Source: Candidatus Flexifilum affinis
Lineage (GTDB): Bacteria > Chloroflexota > Anaerolineae > Aggregatilineales > Phototrophicaceae
Direction: 5' to 3'
Assembly (NCBI GenBank): GCA_016713325.1
Contig: JADJPJ010000093.1
Span: forward strand, 1-64,000
Length of the DNA: 64,000 bases
The position numbers and the translations under genes were made by a program. Positions 34,744 to 44,872 of the stretch are shown in pieces. The notes beneath the pieces were generated by a model, which saw only the letters and a program-made list of their open reading frames with translations, was not told the origin of the DNA and did not search any database. Within the stretch, counting starts at the first letter, position 1, and every line of letters begins with the position of its first letter.

Positions 34744-34844
34744 TCTCATCGATCTGGCGCAGACGAGCAGCGGCATCTGACGATCGCCGCTGTCTTTTCG
34801 ATTTCGCATTATGCTTGCTGTTACCAGTAACCTTGGGGGGTGAC

Positions 34845-37800
34845 ATGGCCGGGTCGATGAAAACTATCAAAGGATATGAACTCCGTGAACGGATCGGCGC
34901 CGGCGGTTTCGGCGCCGTCTACAAGGCCTACCAGACCACCGTCGGGCGCGAGGTTGCCGTCAAGGTGATCCTGCCGGAACGTGCCAACCAGCCCGACTTC
35001 ATCCGCCGTTTCGAGAGCGAAGCCCAGATCGTCGCCCGTCTGGAGCACCCCCACATTGTCCCACTGTACGACTACTGGCGCGACCCGGACGGCGCTTATC
35101 TGGTCATGCGCTGGCTGCGCGGCGGCAGCGTGCGCGACGCGCTGGAGAAAGGCGCCTTCGATCTGCCAGCGGTCGTCCTGCTGCTGGACCAGATCGCCGG
35201 GGCGCTGGCCTTTGCCCACCGAAATGGCGTGGTCCACCGCGACATCAAGCCGGGCAACATTCTGCTGGATGAAGATGGCAACGCCTACGTCACGGATTTC
35301 GGGATCGCCAAGGATCTGACTCTCACGGCGCAGAAGACTCAGTCGGATGTGATTATGGGGTCGCTCGATTACATCTCGCCCGAGCAGGCGCGCAGCGAAC
35401 CGATCACGGCCCGCACCGATCTCTACAGCCTGGGCGTCACCCTGTACGAGATCATCTGCGGCCACCATCCGTTCGAGAACATGTCCTCGATTGAGCGGCT
35501 GTACAAGCACATCAACGAGCCGCTGCCGGAGATCACCAGCCTGGAACCAGGCGTGAACGCCGCCGTCAATCGCGTCATTCAGAAAGCCACCGCCAAGAAC
35601 CCCGACCATCGCTACCCGGATGCCCTGGCCTTCGCCGCCGATTTCCGCGAAGCCGCCGGCATAAAGAGCGCCAGCGCCTCCCCCGTCGAAGTTCTGACGC
35701 TGCGCGAACAGGAGATTCTGGGGCTGATCGTCGCCGGACTGGCCAACAAGGAGATTGCGCAGCGGCTGACGCTGACGATCGGGACGGTCAAGTGGCATGT
35801 CAACCAGATCTACGGCAAGCTGGGCGTGCGCAGCCGGGTGCAGGCCATCGTGCGGGCGCGCGAACTGCACCTGATCACGCGGCCGGGCGAAGAACGCGCC
35901 ACCCTTATCGCCCCCACCGACGACTTCGACCCGCCGAACCCTTACAAAGGGCTGCTGCCCTTCCAGTCGGCGGACACCCAGGACTTCTTTGGGCGCGAGA
36001 AGGTCACGGCCAGGCTGATCCGGCGACTGGCCGAAACCGGCGACTTCAGCCGCTTCCTGGCCATCGTCGGCCCCAGCGGAAGCGGCAAGTCCAGTCTGGC
36101 CAAGGCCGGGCTGATCCCGGCCCTCTGGCGGGGCGAGCTGCCGGGGTCGGAGCGCTGGTTCGTCGTCGAGATGATCCCCGGCGCCCACCCCCTGGACGAA
36201 CTCGAAGTGGCGCTGACCCGCGTCGCAGCCAATCAGGCAGGTAATCTGAACGAGCAGCTTCGCCGCGACAACCGCGGGCTGGTGCGCAGCGCGGGGCTGA
36301 TTCTGCCCAACGACGGCTTGCCCAACAATGGCACCGACCTGGTCCTGGTGATCGACCAGTTCGAAGAGGTTTTCACGCTGGTCGGCGACGAAGCCGAGCG
36401 ATCCCACTTTCTCGATCTGCTGTACCGCGTCGTCGTTGAGCCGCACTCTCGCGTGCGCGTCGTCATCACCCTGCGCGCCGACTTCTACGACCGGCCGCTG
36501 AATTATGCCCAGTTCGGAGAGATGGTCCGGTCGCGGCTGGAGACGATCATGCCGCTCTCGGTCGAGGAGTTGGAACGAGCGATCGTCCAGCCGGCGGAAC
36601 GGGTGGGAGTCTCGTTCGAGCCGGGGTTGGTGGCCGCCATCATCGGCGACGTGAACTACCAGCCGGGCGCGCTGCCGCTTCTGCAGTACGCCCTCACCGA
36701 GCTGTTCGAAAACCGGCAGGGCCGCCTGCTGACCCGTGAGGCCTACCAGTCGATCGGCGGCACGGTGGGCGCGCTGACCCGACGCGCGGAAGAAGTGTAT
36801 TTGTCGCTGACCGAAGAAGAGCGCGAGCTCAGCCGTCAGATCTTCCTGCGGCTGGTGACCCTCGGCGAAGGCGTCGAGGACACCCGGCGGCGCGTCACTC
36901 GTTCCGAACTCAAGGCGCTGACCGGCGACGTCGATACGCTCGACGAGGTCCTGGAGGCCTTCGCGGGCTACCGTCTGTTCTCGCTCGACACCGACCCCGG
37001 CACGCGCACCCCAACGGTCGAGATCGCCCATGAGGCCCTGCTGCGCGAATGGGAACGCCTGCGCAGTTGGCTGGCGGAAAGCCGCGACGACATCCGCACC
37101 CAGCGCCAGCTCGCCCATACGGCGGAGGAGTGGCGCGGTGCGCGCCAGGACGCCAGCTTTCTGGCGCGCGGCTCTCGGCTGTTACAGTTTGAGGCCTGGG
37201 CCGAGGCGACGCACATGACACTCACCACCCCGGAGCGCACCTTTCTGGAGGCCAGCATCACCCACCGCAGCGACGAAATGCAGGCCGAGGCCAAACGAAA
37301 GGCGCGCGAGGAGCGGCTGGAACGGCGCTCGCGGACCTTTCTGCATGGTCTGATGGTGGTCTTCGCCGTCGCGACCGTGATCGCGGTCGGGCTGGCGCTC
37401 TTCGCCCTGGACCGCGAATCGCAGGCGCAGACGGCGCGAGTCGACGCTTTGAATGCGCAGGCGACCAGTGAAGCGAATTTCGCGCGGGCGGAGCAGCAGC
37501 GCCTGTACCTGACCGCCAACGAAGCGATGGATCGTGGTGAAGGAGGCAATGTTGGACTGGCGCTGGCGCTCCGCAGCCTGCAACATGGCTACAGCCCTGG
37601 CGCGGAGGCAGCGCTGATGCGCGCCAGCCGTCAGGGAATGTTCGTTCTGGAACTGACGGGCTTCACTTTCGACGTGTTTAGCGTGCGCTATTCGCCTGAC
37701 GGTTCACTCATCGCAGCGTCTAGCGAAGGCGGCGTCCGCATTTACGATGCAGCGACCGGCACGGAACAGCATTTTCTGCCTGAAGCCGCGGCGATTGTCT

Positions 37801-39527
37801 CCCATGCCGAATTCACACCTGATGGCGCCTCGCTGCTGACCATCGCCCAGACAGGCATTGCCCGCGTCTACGATGTCGCTGCCTGGCGCGAAACCCACGC
37901 GTTTGAGGTCGAAGAGTTCGTCAATCTTGTCGGCTTCTCCAACGATGGCAGCCGGGTCGTCCTCGGAGGAGAAACCCTCGAAGTGTGGGAGACGAGGACA
38001 TGGGAACGGCTGGCGCGGTACGAGCGGGAGATGGATGATGCGACCTACCGGTTGGGTATTCTGTTTGGCGACGGCAGCGGAGATCGCTTCTTCACCCGTC
38101 GTGAAAACCGGATCGTGATCGAGGATTCCGCCAGCGGCGATCGTGTATGCGTACCGCTGGAGGCTGACGTGCCCATTGATACCATGATTTGGTGGTCAGA
38201 TACGGATCGTCTGCTGATGATTGCCCCGGCAGACCCCATCGACGGCGCATACAGGGCGTACATCTACAATTACGAGACCTGTTCGCTGCTTTCGACCATT
38301 GCCCAGCCAGACTATCGGTTCTGGAACGCCGACTATGATCCGATCCATGATCAGCTGGTGACAATAGATAGCAACATGGCCGTCGTGCGGTGGCAGATGG
38401 CGACCGGTCACGAGCTGGCGCGCTACCATGTACCGATTAACGCCTACAGTATGGACATCTCCCCTGACGGAACGCGCCTCGTCCTGGCAGACATCCCCAC
38501 CGCGCACGTTGTCGACCTGGCTTTCCCATCTCAACCGATTTCGATCAGCACAGAGCTAGCGGGTAATACAGATTTTCCACGATGGGCGCCTGATGGGGAG
38601 ACCCTCTTTATTGGCGGGTTTGGACGAGGCGGACATTACGCGCTGAGGGACAGCGCTCCCCCTCTTCGGCTGTTCGAGCAGCCGCTGCGTATTTTCGACC
38701 TCTCGCCCGATGGGAGATTCATGGGGGCGGCGCTGGAGACGGCGGACGAGAACCATTATCCCATCCTGTGGATTGATGTCGCAACGGGCGAAACAATCCG
38801 AACCTTCGAAGGTTTCACTCAACTGGCAAACGTTGTGGATATTTCGCGGGACGGCACACGCATCGCCAGCGGCTCGTTCGATCTGACTGCGCGCATCTGG
38901 GATATCGCCACGGGCGATACGCTGCATGTGCTGGAAGGTCATGAAGGTGTCATATCCTCCGTCAGCTTTTCGCCCGACGGTACGCGCCTGGCGACGAGCA
39001 GCAGCGACACAACAGTACGTCTATGGGACACAGCGACAGGCGAATTGATCCGCATCATAGACGTGGGTGCACCCGTTCCATTCGTCAGCTACTCCCCGGA
39101 CGGCCTGCTCATCGGCGCAACCAGTGGCGATGGCAGTGCCTACCTTTACGATGCTGCGACAGGCGAGGAACGTCTGCGCCTGGTGGGGCATACCGATATT
39201 GTGTGGGCGGTCAACTTCTCGCCCGACAGCCGCCTGGCCGTGACCGCGAGCCTGGACGGCAGCGCCCGCGTGTGGGATATACACTCCGGTGAGCTGCTGC
39301 GCACCCTGACAAGTGGCAGCGGCAATGCGCTGTACTCGGCGGAGTTTTCGCCGGATGGTCATACTGTGCTGACAGGAGTTGAGTTTGACCACCGGGTGTA
39401 TTTGTATACGGTCGATCTGGAGGCAGTGATCGCCGCGATGTGTGCCCAGCCGCTGCTCAATCTCAGCGCGCAACAGCGCACCCAATACGGCATCCTCGAC
39501 GACGATCCCGTCTGCCCTTCCGTTTAG
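34845..39527 (+). CDS. Ser/Thr protein kinase - LuxR HTH - nSTAND NTPase - WD40 fusion
   Basis: A 1560-residue protein from the ATG at 34845 (GGGGGG upstream; 34857 is also possible). Kinase domain ~8-270: GAGGFGAVYKA, VAVKVI, HRDIKPGN, DFGIAKD and SPEQARSE. LuxR/GerE HTH ~283-345: LTLREQEILGLIVAGLANKE and GTVKWHVNQIYGKLGVRSR. nSTAND1-type P-loop NTPase from ~365: NPYKGLLPFQSADTQDFFG, then GPSGSGKSSL near 407 and LVLVIDQFEEVFTL. One TM helix lies near 833-855. About ten or more WD40 repeats follow to the C-terminus (FSPDGTRLATSSSDTTVRLW). It should couple phosphorylation, ATP-driven assembly and possibly DNA binding. Family members of this shape occur in Chloroflexota; targets are unknown. 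Confidence 0.9.
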   Translation: MAGSMKTIKGYELRERIGAGGFGAVYKAYQTTVGREVAVKVILPERANQPDFIRRFESEAQIVARLEHPHIVPLYDYWRDPDGAYLVMRWLRGGSVRDALEKGAFDLPAVVLLLDQIAGALAFAHRNGVVHRDIKPGNILLDEDGNAYVTDFGIAKDLTLTAQKTQSDVIMGSLDYISPEQARSEPITARTDLYSLGVTLYEIICGHHPFENMSSIERLYKHINEPLPEITSLEPGVNAAVNRVIQKATAKNPDHRYPDALAFAADFREAAGIKSASASPVEVLTLREQEILGLIVAGLANKEIAQRLTLTIGTVKWHVNQIYGKLGVRSRVQAIVRARELHLITRPGEERATLIAPTDDFDPPNPYKGLLPFQSADTQDFFGREKVTARLIRRLAETGDFSRFLAIVGPSGSGKSSLAKAGLIPALWRGELPGSERWFVVEMIPGAHPLDELEVALTRVAANQAGNLNEQLRRDNRGLVRSAGLILPNDGLPNNGTDLVLVIDQFEEVFTLVGDEAERSHFLDLLYRVVVEPHSRVRVVITLRADFYDRPLNYAQFGEMVRSRLETIMPLSVEELERAIVQPAERVGVSFEPGLVAAIIGDVNYQPGALPLLQYALTELFENRQGRLLTREAYQSIGGTVGALTRRAEEVYLSLTEEERELSRQIFLRLVTLGEGVEDTRRRVTRSELKALTGDVDTLDEVLEAFAGYRLFSLDTDPGTRTPTVEIAHEALLREWERLRSWLAESRDDIRTQRQLAHTAEEWRGARQDASFLARGSRLLQFEAWAEATHMTLTTPERTFLEASITHRSDEMQAEAKRKAREERLERRSRTFLHGLMVVFAVATVIAVGLALFALDRESQAQTARVDALNAQATSEANFARAEQQRLYLTANEAMDRGEGGNVGLALALRSLQHGYSPGAEAALMRASRQGMFVLELTGFTFDVFSVRYSPDGSLIAASSEGGVRIYDAATGTEQHFLPEAAAIVSHAEFTPDGASLLTIAQTGIARVYDVAAWRETHAFEVEEFVNLVGFSNDGSRVVLGGETLEVWETRTWERLARYEREMDDATYRLGILFGDGSGDRFFTRRENRIVIEDSASGDRVCVPLEADVPIDTMIWWSDTDRLLMIAPADPIDGAYRAYIYNYETCSLLSTIAQPDYRFWNADYDPIHDQLVTIDSNMAVVRWQMATGHELARYHVPINAYSMDISPDGTRLVLADIPTAHVVDLAFPSQPISISTELAGNTDFPRWAPDGETLFIGGFGRGGHYALRDSAPPLRLFEQPLRIFDLSPDGRFMGAALETADENHYPILWIDVATGETIRTFEGFTQLANVVDISRDGTRIASGSFDLTARIWDIATGDTLHVLEGHEGVISSVSFSPDGTRLATSSSDTTVRLWDTATGELIRIIDVGAPVPFVSYSPDGLLIGATSGDGSAYLYDAATGEERLRLVGHTDIVWAVNFSPDSRLAVTASLDGSARVWDIHSGELLRTLTSGSGNALYSAEFSPDGHTVLTGVEFDHRVYLYTVDLEAVIAAMCAQPLLNLSAQQRTQYGILDDDPVCPSV

Positions 39528-39730
39528 CCCCTGACCCCGGTTCATCCTTATCCTCATCTTCACAGCGCCGACCAGGATACGACCCAGTCGGCGCTCGTAG
39601 CTCGACGTAGTACGTTGTTCCCACCTCTGAGCAATGCGCTTACATCTTCACAAAAAATTCACGCGACGTTGGGGCGATTCCAGCGGCTCTTATATCAATA
39701 AAGAAAAATTGACGTCGCAAGGGTGTCACA

Positions 39731-40168
39731 ATGAATCACAAACGCAATCTCGAACGCGGACAAAGCATTGTTGAAGTATCGATCGGCTTTGTGGTTATCC
39801 TGCTCATCCTGTCCGGGCTGCTCGACCTTGGACGCGCCTATTTTCTGCACATCGCCCTTGAAGACGCCGTCGGCGAAGCGGCGCTTTATCTCTCCATCAA
39901 CCCATCATGCCGGACCGCGCTGGACGGCCCTGACTGTGCCGACCCGAACAATGCCGAGTACCGCGCCATGAATGCCGGCGGCGGCAATCTGAACTGGGTC
40001 GACGCCACCGTGACCATCGAGCGTCCGGCCGTCTTCGGCGTCGGTGACCCGGTTGAAGTGACGATCTCGGCGCCGTTTCGTCTCATCATGCCGTTCATGC
40101 CGCAAATCGCCGGTCTGAACCCCATCACGCTCACGTCGCACGCCACACAGGTCATCATCAGCGAATGA
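39731..40168 (+). CDS. TadE-like pseudopilin
   Basis: A 145-residue protein. After a short basic leader, ERGQSIVEVSIGFVVILLIL begins the TadE-type N-terminal helix (residues ~9-32) with the conserved Gln/Glu near its start. A small periplasmic or extracellular domain follows, with two Cys (SCRTALDGPDC), and ends FMPQIAGLNPITLTSHATQV. TadE-like proteins are processed by a prepilin peptidase and act as minor pseudopilins of Flp/Tad pili. AAGGGTG precedes the ATG. It starts a run of three such genes; the Tad ATPase, secretin and peptidase genes are not in this window. Confidence 0.75.
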   Translation: MNHKRNLERGQSIVEVSIGFVVILLILSGLLDLGRAYFLHIALEDAVGEAALYLSINPSCRTALDGPDCADPNNAEYRAMNAGGGNLNWVDATVTIERPAVFGVGDPVEVTISAPFRLIMPFMPQIAGLNPITLTSHATQVIISE

Positions 40169-40223
40169 CCGGAACTGTCTGCGTGCCCTGCACCGCCGAT
40201 ATGAAAGACATAAGAACGGAAAG

Positions 40224-42915
40224 ATGATGAACTGGCACGATGCGAATGCCGTTACGAACACCGTTCGACACGGACGTCAGGGGCAGTCCTCGTGGAGTTT
40301 GCCCTCATGCTGCCCATTCTGCTGCTGGTGATCCTGGGCATCATCGACTTCGGGCGCGCGCTGCTCTCTTACTCCTCCGCTTCCAACGCGCTGCGCAATG
40401 CCGAGGTTGCCGGCGTGGACGACCTGCTGACCAACTACAGCGACTGCAAAGAGATGCGTCGTCGCATCGGCGAAGCGCTCTACATCGGCCGTTCTGATAT
40501 TTCTATTCAGTATCAGAAGCACGACAGCAGCACGATCATTCCCTGCGCCGGCGACTCCATCGATCCGGCGCTGCTCACCACCGGGGATCTGCTGCAAATC
40601 AACATCACCAGCAAGGTGAACCTGATCACGCCGCTCATCAACGGGCTGTTCCCTGCGCTGACTTTCAATTTTGCCGGACAGCGCACCATTCTGGTCAACA
40701 TCCCGCTGACGGTCGCCGATGCCGATACCGACTACGACGGCATGCTGGACACCTGGGAGATGGACTGGTTCACAAACCTTGACGCGACCGGCACTGACGA
40801 CCCCGACAACGACCTGTGCAACAACGGCTGCGAAGAGACGCGCGGCACCAATCCCTTGAATCCCGATACCGACGGCGATGGCCTGCTGGATGGCGAAGAG
40901 ATCTACATCCATGACACCCACCCGATCAATCCCGACACCGACGGCGATGGCCTGGACGACGGCGACGAGCTGAGCATCTACGGCACGGATCCGCTCGACC
41001 CGGACACTGATGACGATGGGCTGAGCGACGGCCAGGAAGTCCTGCTCGGCGCCCTGCCCGGCGTGACCGACAGCGACGGCGACGGCATCACTGATGGCAA
41101 CGAAGTCAACGTCTATGGCACCAATCCCATCCTGGTCGACACGGACGACGACGGCCTGACCGACCCTGAGGAAGTGTTCAACTACGGCACTCTGGCCACC
41201 AACCCGGATACTGACTCCGATGGGCTGCGCGATGGCCCCGAACTCAAGACCTACGGCACCAGCCCGCACGAGCCGGATACCGACGGCGACAGTCTGATCG
41301 ACGGCATGGAGGTCAGCGTCTTCTCCACCTCGCCTCTGTTGGTCGACACCGACGCCGACAACCTGCCCGACCCGGACGAGATCAACGTCCATCACACCAC
41401 GCCGTACAAATTCGACAGCGACGACGACGGGCTGAGCGACTGGGATGAGATCTTCCTCTACGGCACGCAGGCCATGAATCCCGACAGCGACGGCGACGGC
41501 CTGTCGGATGGCGTCGAAATCGAGACCTATGGCACCGATCCCAACGACACCGACAGCGATGACGATGGCATTTCCGACGCCGACGAGGTCGCGGCCGGCA
41601 CCACCCCCGCCCAGCTCGACTCCGATGGCGACGGCCTGGGTGATACCTGGGAGATCACCCTATTTCGGCAGCCTGGCGCCGCTCGGGCCGGAAGACCCCG
41701 ACTTCGACCGGTGCGACAACGAGTGCGAAGAGACGTGGAAGACGTACCCGACGGTCACCGACAGTGACGGCGACCTGCTGGGCGACGGCGACGAGATCTT
41801 CACCTATCTGACCAAGCCGACGCGCATCGATACCGACTTCGACGGGCTGAACGACAATCTGGAGATCCTGACCTACGCCACCAACCCGCACGTCGTCGAC
41901 ACCGACGCCGAGGGACTACGCGATGGCGAGGAGGTCAACACCTACTCGACCTCCCCGACCAACCCGGATACCGACAACGACGGGCTGAACGACTATAACG
42001 AAGTCCGCGTCTACCGAACCAGCCCGACGACGAACGATACCGACGGCGACACCCTGCTCGACAATAACGAACTCTTCGTCTACCACACCAATCCGCTGCT
42101 CACGGACAGTGACGGCGACACCCTCGGCGATTACGACGAACTGTTCACGGTGTTCACCAATCCGCTTCTGCGTGATACCGACAACGACGATCTGGACGAC
42201 AACCTGGAACTCGGCGAGTACCAGACGAACCCGAACGTCATGGACACCGACGCCGATGGCCTGAATGATGGGGAAGAGGTGCTCACCTATCTGACCGATC
42301 CCAACGTACAGGACACCGACGGCGACACGCTGGTCGATGGCCGCGAGGTGAAGACCTACGGCACTGATCCGGCGCTGGTGGATACCGATCAGGATGGCCT
42401 GGACGACAACATCGAGATCACGGCTACGCAGACGGACCCGACCTGCCGACACCGACGAAGACGGACTGAGCGACGGCGACGAGGTCAACGTTCACGAGAC
42501 CGATCCGCTCGCGGCCGACACCGATGGCGCCAGCGACGGCGACGAGGTCGCGAACGGCGGCTTCCCGCTCAACCCGCCCAGCCTGTCGGTCAACGACGTG
42601 ACCGTAACTGAGCCAAGGAGTACTCCGACGATCGCCGCCAATTTCGTGGTCACGCTGCAATACCCAACCGGCGTCCAGACCGTCACCGTGAACTATCACA
42701 CGCTCGACTCGACGGCCGTCGCAGGCAGCAATGGCGACTACATCGCCGCGAACGGCACGCTCACCTTCCCGGCCGGCACCACGACGCAGACCGTGCCCGT
42801 CACCGTCAACAAGGACAACAGGCAGGAAGGCATCGAGCAGTTCACCTTCAACCTGGGGAACGCGACCAATGCCACGATCACCGACGATCTCGGGATCGGC
42901 ATCATCAACCCGTAA
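40224..42915 (+). CDS. Giant TadE-like pseudopilin with ~25 thrombospondin type 3-like repeats and Calx-beta domain (frameshifted)
   Basis: One gene of about 897 codons split by three single-base shifts near 40288, 41660 and 42445. The N-terminus reads RHGRQGQSS then VEFALMLPILLLVILGIIDF, a TadE helix. After a ~140-residue domain come about 25 units of 22-23 residues following the pattern xxDTDGDGLxDGxEVxxYGT, i.e. DxDxDG calcium-binding loops (NPDTDGDGLDDGDELSIYGT is one). Two units are interrupted by a Cys-containing insert (NNGCEETRGT; DNECEETWKT). The last ~110 residues match a Calx-beta domain (VTVNYHTLDSTAVAGSNGDY). The repeats would form a long Ca-stabilised stalk presented through a pseudopilin anchor. 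The ATG at 40224 has GGAAAG upstream. Confidence 0.72.
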
Positions 42916-42973
42916 TGGTGAGGGCGGTGCTGACACGCCGCCCCCGACGAAGCGCTAAGGCAACGAGGATCGA

Positions 42974-43997
42974 ATGAGCAAGACATCTGATCAAAAACCC
43001 GGCAATGCCACACGGCCTCCGACAACGGGTTTGTCGAGGGCGACCGCAACACCGTGATCTCGGTACAAAACCCGCCAACGAGCGGCACCGGGGCGGGCGA
43101 CAACGCCTATGTCGAGGTGTCCATTTCGGCGGAAAAACCGGCTTACTTCGTGCAGCTTGTCTATCGCGATCCTCTACGGGTCACCGGCAGAGCCGTCGGC
43201 TACTGCGATCCAGCCTTCAACCCGGCCACGATGCCGCCGATCTGGGCCGGGTCGCGCACCTGCTCCGACACCGTCAACTGGACGGGATCGGGTGGCTATG
43301 TCGAAGGCGGCATCTTCAGCAACAACGAGATCAAGTTTGGCGGCGGCGGCCAGGGCAACGTCATCGTCGGGCCAACCGAGGCTCACACCGCTGTCCAGAC
43401 GTCCGCCGCCGACAATGCAACCTTCGATCCGGCGCCGGTCATCGGCGTGGACTATCAGGACGATCCGCTTTCACACTACCGCCTTGGCGACTTTGCAGTC
43501 GGCGGCTCGGTGGCGGCGCGCGCGGCGATCTTCAAGTCCATCACCAGCCATGCCGACGACCCCGACTACAACGAAAGCAAGCGAGAGTGGGCACTCAACG
43601 GTTCCAAGCGGACGCTGGAGGGACTGTATTACGTCGACGGCGATGTGGTGCTGGGCAACGGCCTGACTTACGGCGTGAATGGCGTGACGATCGTCGCCAC
43701 GGGCGCAATCAAGGGCAGCGGCGGGGCAATGATGCGCTACTACATCGACGGCCTGCTCTTCATCTCCGGCGCTGCATCGTCCAACTGCGGCGACAACGGA
43801 TCGACATCAGCGGCAACAACAGCCTGTGGTTCGGTGTCATCTGGGCGCCCAGGGAGGCATCAACATTTCCGGGTCATCGATGGTGATCTACGGCGCCCTG
43901 ATCGGCGACGATCAACATTTCCGGGTCCAGCCTGGAACTGTACGCCGACCCGGACATTCTGCCGCCCAAACCGCCGCTGGTCCTGGTGGCCGAGTAG
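42974..43997 (+). pseudogene. TadG-like protein, N-terminus deleted and C-terminus frameshifted
   Basis: The ATG at 42974 reads MSKTSDQKPGNATRPP and stops early. In the next frame a real TadG-like chain starts abruptly at ASDNGFVEGDRNTVISVQNP and continues through AYVEVSISAEKPAYFVQLVY to LYYVDGDVVLGNGLTYGVNG. The family's N-terminal TM helix and ~100 residues are missing, so an internal deletion has joined the leader to the middle. Near 43790-43925 several further shifts are needed to reach INISGSSLELYADPDILPPK and the stop at 43995-43997. As read, no functional product is expected. It belongs with the two pseudopilins upstream. Loss or collapse in the assembly is as likely as genuine decay. 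Confidence 0.6.
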
Positions 43998-44281
43998 CGC
44001 GCATGTGGCCAATCGTGAGTGATCATCGACAGGCAGAGCAAACGAGAACGTTCCACATGCTCAAATCGACACGATTCGATGGTAGGATAGTTTCAAACCT
44101 TTGCGAGAACCACGCGGTATATGCCTTTGCCCTCCAGACACCCTCCTGGGTCGTCAACTCCATCGTCATCTCCAAAGGAACGGCAAAAGGAGCTGGACCA
44201 AACAGGGTCATGTCGCCAATTTCACCCGAAGTCCTCATAGGATTGCTGTTTCGCTTCTCACCGTCTTACCCGCAAGCCAGA

Positions 44282-44872
44282 ATGCCGGTCAGGAAACAGG
44301 AAGAGATCGACCTCGAAGACTACGTCCGGCGCGCCCAGAAGGGCGACCGGGAAGCCGTCGCCGTCCTCTACCAGGTCTACGTTCATCGCATCTATCGCTA
44401 CATCTCGGCCCGCGTGGGCGATCCTCATGACGTCGAAGATCTCACCGGGCAGGTGTTTCTCAACATGGTCTCCGGCCTGCGCAACAGCCCGCCCGGAGGC
44501 CCTCCTTTCACCGCCTGGCTTTACAAGATCGCCACTGCCCGCGTCGCCGACTTTTACCGGAGCCGCAGCAAATACCGCACCGGCCCCACGGAAGATCACC
44601 TGGTCGATCCGGGCATGCTGCCGGAAGAAGATATTCAGCAGCAGCAGCTTGTCGAAGAACTGCGGAAGGCGCTCAACACCCTGTCTGAAGACCAGCAGTT
44701 GGTTCTGATGCTGCGTTTTGTCGAACGAAAAAGCCATAGTGAGGTTGCCGACATGGTCGGGAGATCGGTCCCCGCGGTCAAAAGCCTCCAGCATCGTGCG
44801 CTTGTGACCCTCACGGAACTACTCGGCAGTCGCGAGAAGGTTCGTCATTATCTGCGAGGCGGCCATGACTAA
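44282..44872 (+). CDS. ECF-type RNA polymerase sigma factor
   Basis: A 196-residue protein from the ATG at 44282; an in-frame ATG at 44210 with AGGG upstream would add 24 residues and cannot be excluded. Region 2 near 12-85 (DREAVAVLYQVYVHRIYRYI; DVEDLTGQVFLNMVSGL; PFTAWLYKIATARVADFYRS). Region 4 near 125-180 (LSEDQQLVLMLRFVERKSHS; GRSVPAVKSLQHRALVTLTE). The stop overlaps the next gene by eight bases; that gene encodes a DUF5667 protein, the usual partner for this sigma group. The 280 bases upstream, after the TadG-like remnant, should contain its promoter. Confidence 0.85.
   Translation: MPVRKQEEIDLEDYVRRAQKGDREAVAVLYQVYVHRIYRYISARVGDPHDVEDLTGQVFLNMVSGLRNSPPGGPPFTAWLYKIATARVADFYRSRSKYRTGPTEDHLVDPGMLPEEDIQQQQLVEELRKALNTLSEDQQLVLMLRFVERKSHSEVADMVGRSVPAVKSLQHRALVTLTELLGSREKVRHYLRGGHD

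Noticed and set aside
34677..34844. 56-residue N-terminal extension of the kinase frame
   Set aside because: It overlaps the end of the SnoaL-like gene, and the ATG at 34845 has a ribosome site and begins the kinase domain at the normal distance.
34821..37118. Minus-strand open frame of 765 codons opposite the kinase gene
   Set aside because: It is a frame mirror of high-GC coding DNA; the plus-strand frame has unmistakable kinase, HTH and NTPase motifs, and the antisense peptide has none.
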